Below, piece after piece: positions 54,041 through 58,592 of a stretch of DNA of 58,592 bases. The DNA is from Nitrospirota bacterium (GTDB lineage: Bacteria; Nitrospirota; Thermodesulfovibrionia; Thermodesulfovibrionales; JdFR-85), in NCBI GenBank assembly GCA_013152485.1, contig JAADGG010000081.1, forward strand, positions 20,621 through 79,212, read 5' to 3'. Made by a program: the position numbers and the translations under genes. Below the pieces are notes generated by a model that had not been told where the DNA came from, did not search any database, and saw only the letters and a program-made list of their open reading frames with translations. The stretch's first letter is position 1. Each line of letters begins with the position of its first letter.

Positions 54041-54135
54041 AGAACCTCCGGTTGAATCACTTCAGTCGCTGTATGCCAGCAGTCCTGCAGGCGCAAAGGA
54101 CCGCCGGTTGCAGAGAGAGAAGGCCCAGGATCGTG

Positions 54136-55422
54136 TCACCATCTGAGGACTATCTGCAAGTCCATCACGTTGGTTCCCGTGGGGCCGGTCACGAGAAGCC
54201 CTCCTGCCTGCTTGAAAAAATTGTACGAGTCATTCTCTTCAAGGTATCTCTCGGGAGAAAGCCCCAAGGTCCTCGCCCTCGGAACCGTTTCTCCGTCCAC
54301 CACGGCTCCGGCAGCGTCTGTAGGGCCGTCGGTACCGTCGGTCCCGGCAGACAGCAGGGCAACTCCATCGACCCCTTCTATCTCCATTGCAAAGGCGAGG
54401 GCGAACTCAAGGTTCCTGCCGCCGAGTCCGCCGCCCCTGACGGTCACCGTCGTCTCTCCGCCCGAGACGTAACACGCCTTCTTTCCTCCGGCCCTCGCCA
54501 AGACCTCCCTGCAAAGCCACCTTGCAGCCTCACGCGCTTCGCCCGAGAGTGACTCGGTGAGGATCTCCGCGCTGTAGCCGAGCGCAGAGGCCTCTTGCCT
54601 GGCGGCCCCAAGGGCGATCCTGTTGCTCCCTATTATGATGTTGTCAACCCTGGTGAAGACCTCGCTGTCAGACGAAGGGGTATCCGGCACCCTTCCCTCA
54701 ACGCCATCCTCGATTATCCTGAGAACCCCTCGAGGCGCCTTGTCAGTCAGGCCGTACCTCTTGAGGACGTTCAGGGCATCGAGGTAGGTGGTCTCATCCG
54801 GAGCCGTCGGGCCTGAGGCTATCACATCGAGCCGGTCTCCTATGACGTCGGACAGGATGAGAGAGACCGTCTTCGACGGGTATAGGGCCTCGGCCAGCCT
54901 TCCGCCCTTCACCGCCGAGATATGTTTCCGCACCGTGTTGAGCTCGAATATATCCGCTCCCGCACTGAGCAGGAGCCCCGTGACCTCCTGTTTCTCCTCG
55001 AGACTGATCCCATCCAACGGGCTTACGAGCAGGGCGGATCCGCCGCCTGATATAAGGCATATATTCATGTCATCGGCGGACGAGTCGAGGGCGATCTCCC
55101 TTATGCGCTCCGTCGCCTTGAGCCCGTTCAGGTCGGGGATCGGGTGTCCGGCCTCTATTATCTCGGTCTCCTTCAGCGGTATCGAATGGCCGTACTTGGT
55201 TATCACGATGGATGTCGATACAAGGCCCTGAAGGGACTCCTCGGCTGCCTGAGCCATACGTGCCGAGGCCTTGCCGAAGCCGAGAATGTTCAGCCGGCCG
55301 GCCGGCCGGCCAGCCGTGCCCACCAGCTCAGAAAGCCGTCTCGACGTTGCAAGGTAGGGGTCAACGGCCCTGAGTGCTCCGAAGAAGATCTTCTCCATGT
55401 CGTCTCTGCAGCCCTGAAACAT
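54136..55422 (-). CDS. Glycerate 2-kinase (DUF4147/MOFRL family)
   Basis: A 428-residue protein of the glycerate 2-kinase group that phosphorylates D-glycerate to 2-phosphoglycerate. Motifs include LNILGFGKASARMAQAAE, EAGHPIPDLNGLKATERI, CLISGGGSALLVSPLDGISL, TVRKHISAVKGGRLAEAL, and the C-terminal MOFRL domain with SGGETTVTVRGGGLGGRNLE and LSAGTDGTDGPTDAAGAVVD. It lies 95 bp upstream of the MpgP-type gene and could return glycerate from glucosylglycerate breakdown to glycolysis. A (CCGG)4 run lies early in the gene. Confidence 0.9.
   Translation of the reverse strand: MFQGCRDDMEKIFFGALRAVDPYLATSRRLSELVGTAGRPAGRLNILGFGKASARMAQAAEESLQGLVSTSIVITKYGHSIPLKETEIIEAGHPIPDLNGLKATERIREIALDSSADDMNICLISGGGSALLVSPLDGISLEEKQEVTGLLLSAGADIFELNTVRKHISAVKGGRLAEALYPSKTVSLILSDVIGDRLDVIASGPTAPDETTYLDALNVLKRYGLTDKAPRGVLRIIEDGVEGRVPDTPSSDSEVFTRVDNIIIGSNRIALGAARQEASALGYSAEILTESLSGEAREAARWLCREVLARAGGKKACYVSGGETTVTVRGGGLGGRNLEFALAFAMEIEGVDGVALLSAGTDGTDGPTDAAGAVVDGETVPRARTLGLSPERYLEENDSYNFFKQAGGLLVTGPTGTNVMDLQIVLRW
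55294..55311 (-). repeat. Tetranucleotide (CCGG)n run inside the glycerate kinase gene
   Basis: Four and a half CCGG units occupy 18 bp at about codons 38-43 of the gene, encoding Ala-Gly-Arg-Pro-Ala-Gly-Arg. A gain or loss of one unit would shift the frame near the N-terminus. Confidence 0.7.
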
Positions 55423-55535
55423 GGCTCTATTTTATACAGCCGCGCTCAAAATACTCAAACACTCCACGGAAGGCGCCTCGTGCCGGCAGCTCTGACAACC
55501 CCCTGCAGGATTTCAAATTCCCGTGACATAACTGC

Positions 55536-55541
55536 TATAAT
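55536..55541 (+). promoter_or_regulatory. -10 element directly upstream of uppP
   Basis: A perfect TATAAT lies 6 nt before the uppP ATG. The -35 region is weak (TTCAAA at 55512-55517, 18-bp spacer). A start site 7 nt after the -10 would coincide with the ATG, giving a leaderless mRNA. Confidence 0.5.
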
Positions 55542-55547
55542 CTTAGG

Positions 55548-56309
55548 ATGATCGAAGCGATAATACTAGGTATAGTACAGGGACTCACCGAGTTCCTTCC
55601 GGTAAGCAGCACGGCCCACCTGATTCTGATCCCGGAATTCTTCGGCTGGCACGGAGACCTGAACACACTCACCTACGACATCGCACTCCATGGAGGAACA
55701 CTGCTGGCCCTGCTGGTATACTTCAGGAAACAGTGGCTGGACCTTCTGACCGTGGAAAGGCCCCTGCTTCTGAAGATAGCGATAGCCACCATCCCTGCCG
55801 GAGTTGCCGGGGTCCTGTTCAAGGATGCGGTTTCGACCACGCTGAGGAACTCCTATGTAATAGCCGCATCTCTCGTTGTTGTCGGTTTGGTCATGCTGCT
55901 GTCCGAGAAGACAAAGGCGAGGAGGGGATTCTCCTCCATACGCACAGTGGACGCCCTGGCGATCGGCCTTGCACAGGCGGTAGCGCTGATTCCGGGGGTA
56001 TCGAGATCGGGCATAACCATTTCCGCCGGACTGTTCGGAGGCATAGAGAGGGAAGCGTCGGCGAGATTTTCCTTCCTGCTCTCAATGCCCGTTATTGCAG
56101 GGGCAACCTTGCTTGAGGGGGTCCATGTGCTGAAGAACCAGGCCAACTACGACATGGGCCTCTTCGCTGCAGGCTTTGCGGCATCGGCAGTCACAGGATT
56201 CGTCACCATAAAGTTCCTGCTATGGTTCTTCAGAAGGTTCAGCCTCCGCACCTTTGTTTACTACAGGTTCGCCCTTGCTGGTATAATAGTTGTCAGTTAC
56301 TTATCGTGA
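55548..56309 (+). CDS. uppP: Undecaprenyl-diphosphatase
   Basis: UppP (BacA) recycles undecaprenyl diphosphate to the monophosphate used by MraY, and its activity affects bacitracin resistance. The 253-residue polytopic protein has the signatures GLTEFLPVSSTAHLILIPEF and LIPGVSRSGITISAGLFGG, which contain the catalytic Glu, Ser and Arg. No ribosome binding site stands before the ATG. ftsK follows 43 bp downstream. Confidence 0.95.
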   Translation: MIEAIILGIVQGLTEFLPVSSTAHLILIPEFFGWHGDLNTLTYDIALHGGTLLALLVYFRKQWLDLLTVERPLLLKIAIATIPAGVAGVLFKDAVSTTLRNSYVIAASLVVVGLVMLLSEKTKARRGFSSIRTVDALAIGLAQAVALIPGVSRSGITISAGLFGGIEREASARFSFLLSMPVIAGATLLEGVHVLKNQANYDMGLFAAGFAASAVTGFVTIKFLLWFFRRFSLRTFVYYRFALAGIIVVSYLS

Positions 56310-56352
56310 GAATCATCCTCTTTAGAGAGGTTCGGATCACCGATCTCCGACC

Positions 56353-58389
56353 ATGGCTGAGGGAGCAAGAAGAATAAAGGAAGAAGTGCTCGGGGTCGTT
56401 GTCACCCTGCTCAGCGTATACATCACCCTGAGCCTCTTCAGCTACTCGAAATGGGATCCATCCCTCTTCACTCACAGCAGGGGGCCTGTAAAGAACTACG
56501 GGGGGATAATCGGTTCCTACATGTCTGACGCGATGATCAGTCTCCTGGGGTACACGTCTTACGCAGTCCCGTTCTTCCTCGTCCTCTACGGTGTGAAGAG
56601 GCTGCTCGGCAAGAAGAAGAGGAAGGAGCTGTTGGTAGGGCTCCCGATGTTTCTGGTATCCGCTCCGGTCCTCCTGTCGCTCGTGTCAGAAACGTTCGGC
56701 CTGGCAGGCCAAGGCTATGGAGGCCTGCTGGGAGAGGAAGCGTCGGTGTTGCTCCAGATGCTGTTCTCGCTGCCCGGCGCCTACATATTCACTCTTTCGG
56801 TCTTCTTCTCCTCGATCATAATACTGAGCCCTGTCTCTGCACCTGATGCCTTCAAGAAGCTATTCGAGACCCGGAAGGCCCCTGCCGAGCAGGTCAGGAG
56901 GATAAAGGTGGTGGAAGAGCCGTCTCAACCGGAGATGAAGCAGGAAAGGGCACGGGGCAGGAAGGCACCGCCCAGGGTCGAGGCGCCGCCACGGAGGGAC
57001 GGCTCATACACCCTGCCGCCTGTCAAGCTCCTGAGCACTTACGACTCTGCAGCGAAGCCGGGGAAAGAAGAGCTCTTCGAGAGGGCACGTCTGCTCGAGG
57101 AGAAGCTCTCTGATTTCAAGATAACCGGAAAGATCACCCGCGTCCATCCAGGTCCCGTTGTGACCATGTACGAGTTCGAGCCTTCACCGGGGATAAAGAT
57201 AAGCAAGATCGTCTCGCTCTCGGACGACCTCGGAAGGGCTCTGGGCGGGCTCAGCATAAGGATTGCACCCATACCGGGAAAGACACCGCTCGGCATAGAG
57301 GTCCCGAACAGACAGATGGGCATTGTATCCCTGAAGGAGATAATCGGATCGGAAAACTTCCTCAAGAGCCTCTCACGGCTGACCCTGGCGCTCGGGAAGG
57401 ATATCTATGGAAGGCCGATAGTCTCCGATCTCGCTCGCATGCCTCACCTCCTTGTGGCGGGCACCACCGGTTCCGGCAAGAGCGTATCCATCAACTCCAT
57501 GATCATGAGTATACTCTTCAAGTCCACCCCGAAAGAGGTGAAGATGCTGATGATAGACCCGAAGCTCCTCGAGCTCTCGACCTACGACGGAATACCGCAC
57601 CTCGTCACCCCGGTGGTCACGAACCCGAAAGAGGCAACCCTGGCACTGAAGAAGATGGTCCTCGAGATGGAGCGCAGATACCGGCTCATTGCCGAGCAGG
57701 GGGCCAGGAACATCGACAACTTCAACCGCCAGGTGACCGAGGAGGAGAAGCTGCCCTACATCGTCGTCATAATAGACGAGCTTGCCGACCTGATGTTCAC
57801 CGCATCAAAGGAGGTCGAAGACTCGATCGTACGCCTTGCGCAGATGGCAAGGGCTTCGGGCATCCACCTGATACTGGCGACCCAAAGGCCCTCCGTGGAT
57901 GTCATCACAGGGATAATAAAGGCAAACTTTCCGACGAGGATAGCCTTTCAGGTAACAACCAAGGTGGACTCGCGCACCATACTGGACACTCAGGGGGCAG
58001 AGCAGCTCATCGGCAAGGGCGACATGCTCTTCATGTCCACGGGAGCGAGGCTCACCAGGCTGCACGGCGCATACGTCTCCGAGGACGAGGTAAGAGCCGT
58101 CACTTCGTTCATAAAGGCTCAGGCAGAGCCTGACTTCTCGATGTTCGACTCGATCCAGCTCGAGGCACCAGAGAGGGCCGATGAAGGCGCCGTAGACGGA
58201 GACGATCTGTACCAGAAGGTGATAGAGCATGCCGAGACAATGGGCGAGATATCCATATCCTCCATTCAGCGCAGGTTCAAGATAGGGTACAACAGGGCCG
58301 CACGGATAATGGAGCTGCTCGAAGAGGAGGGTTTCGTAGGCCCGCCAAAAGGGGCAGGCAAGCCGAGGGACTTCATCAGGAGGGTGTAG
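56353..58389 (+). CDS. ftsK: DNA translocase FtsK
   Basis: FtsK couples division to chromosome segregation by pumping DNA at the septum. The 678-residue protein has four N-terminal membrane helices (to about residue 170), a short basic linker (about 175-220), the alpha/beta motor with Walker A GTTGSGKSVSIN (about 371-382) and Walker B YIVVIIDELADLM, and the C-terminal gamma winged helix (SISSIQRRFKIGYNRAARIM). The linker is much shorter than in E. coli. A TATAAT at 56282-56287 inside the end of uppP may start its own transcript. Confidence 0.96.
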   Translation: MAEGARRIKEEVLGVVVTLLSVYITLSLFSYSKWDPSLFTHSRGPVKNYGGIIGSYMSDAMISLLGYTSYAVPFFLVLYGVKRLLGKKKRKELLVGLPMFLVSAPVLLSLVSETFGLAGQGYGGLLGEEASVLLQMLFSLPGAYIFTLSVFFSSIIILSPVSAPDAFKKLFETRKAPAEQVRRIKVVEEPSQPEMKQERARGRKAPPRVEAPPRRDGSYTLPPVKLLSTYDSAAKPGKEELFERARLLEEKLSDFKITGKITRVHPGPVVTMYEFEPSPGIKISKIVSLSDDLGRALGGLSIRIAPIPGKTPLGIEVPNRQMGIVSLKEIIGSENFLKSLSRLTLALGKDIYGRPIVSDLARMPHLLVAGTTGSGKSVSINSMIMSILFKSTPKEVKMLMIDPKLLELSTYDGIPHLVTPVVTNPKEATLALKKMVLEMERRYRLIAEQGARNIDNFNRQVTEEEKLPYIVVIIDELADLMFTASKEVEDSIVRLAQMARASGIHLILATQRPSVDVITGIIKANFPTRIAFQVTTKVDSRTILDTQGAEQLIGKGDMLFMSTGARLTRLHGAYVSEDEVRAVTSFIKAQAEPDFSMFDSIQLEAPERADEGAVDGDDLYQKVIEHAETMGEISISSIQRRFKIGYNRAARIMELLEEEGFVGPPKGAGKPRDFIRRV

Positions 58390-58461
58390 TCCGGGGTCCA
58401 TGACTCCACGACGACGGGGGAAGAGGCCCGGCCCCCGAGGGCACCCGTTAGATCAAAATAG

Positions 58462-58502
58462 AGTGTCCGTGAAATGAGCTGTTGTTTGTACAATAGTGTC
58501 CG
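58462..58502. repeat. Two direct copies of AGTGTCCG near the window end
   Basis: AGTGTCCG occurs at 58462-58469 and 58495-58502, 33 bp apart, in the AT-richer stretch after ftsK. Direct repeats of this kind appear at the ends of some insertion sequences, but no transposase is visible within the window, so this is only a possible element boundary. Confidence 0.25.
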
Positions 58503-58592
58503 GCAAAAACACGGGAACCTAATTATTGCCCCGGCAATCAGATGTAACCCTTTCATAACGCAGGATCAAGTCCGGCATGACAGACTAATGCC

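Noticed and set aside
1-58592. CRISPR arrays, tRNA or rRNA genes, complete insertion sequences, replication origin
   Set aside because: No regularly spaced repeats, tRNA arm signatures, transposase genes or DnaA-box clusters were seen on reading both strands.

Overview
The window is a chromosomal segment from a Gram-negative (diderm) bacterium: it has a lipoprotein, an outer-membrane beta-barrel protein and a meso-diaminopimelate type murein pathway. GC content is moderate to high (estimated by eye). Ile is often ATA and Arg often AGG. With the gene mix, this would fit a Nitrospirota/Thermodesulfovibrionia-like or deltaproteobacterial-like lineage, but no rRNA or other decisive marker is present, so the taxonomy is inference.

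Region 1 (1-14.8 kb, minus strand) is a canonical division and cell wall (dcw) cluster: mraZ-rsmH-ftsL-ftsI-murE-murF-mraY-murD-ftsW-murG-murC-murB-ddl and the first 26 codons of a probable ftsQ. It has many 4-bp stop/start overlaps and a clear mraZ promoter followed by three 10-bp-spaced GTGGN MraZ operator boxes.

Region 2 (14.9-21.1 kb) is a mixed envelope segment: a GspN/AsmA-like protein, a DUF2914 protein, NhaA, a TraF/PorV-like outer-membrane protein and a glycoside-hydrolase-like lipoprotein. Its intergenic spaces are rich in inverted repeats.

Region 3 (21.2-36.0 kb, plus strand) is a complete chemosensory operon: CheY, CheA, ExeA-like ATPase, CheW, MCP, MCP, CheW, HEAT-repeat protein, CheR, CheB, coiled-coil/GAF protein, CheY. 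No flagellar genes accompany it. The first MCP has a periplasmic CxxCH (c-heme) sensor and a PhnD-like substrate-binding domain fused after the cytoplasmic signalling hairpin. Both MCPs have a non-canonical hairpin tip. The layout suggests a pathway controlling type IV pili or another cellular function rather than flagella, and it is the most interesting system in the window.

Region 4 (36.0-43.9 kb) holds rlmN, an ahcY-metK pair with a terminator-like hairpin in the metK leader, uspA, an OmpR-type two-component pair, rimI, a sugar-phosphate-isomerase-like gene that seems to start at CTG, and an FmdB zinc-ribbon protein.

Region 5 (44-58.6 kb) holds a GpgS-like glucosyl-3-phosphoglycerate synthase, a rubrerythrin-like protein, dapB, an MFS exporter, the fabG-acpP-fabF-rnc cluster, an HD-domain protein, a CxxxCC-type metal-chelating protein, an MpgP-type phosphatase, glycerate 2-kinase, uppP and ftsK. 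GpgS, MpgP and glycerate kinase together suggest a glucosylglycerate (compatible solute) route. dapB, uppP and the dcw genes all feed peptidoglycan synthesis. No tRNA, rRNA, CRISPR or complete insertion sequence was recognised.
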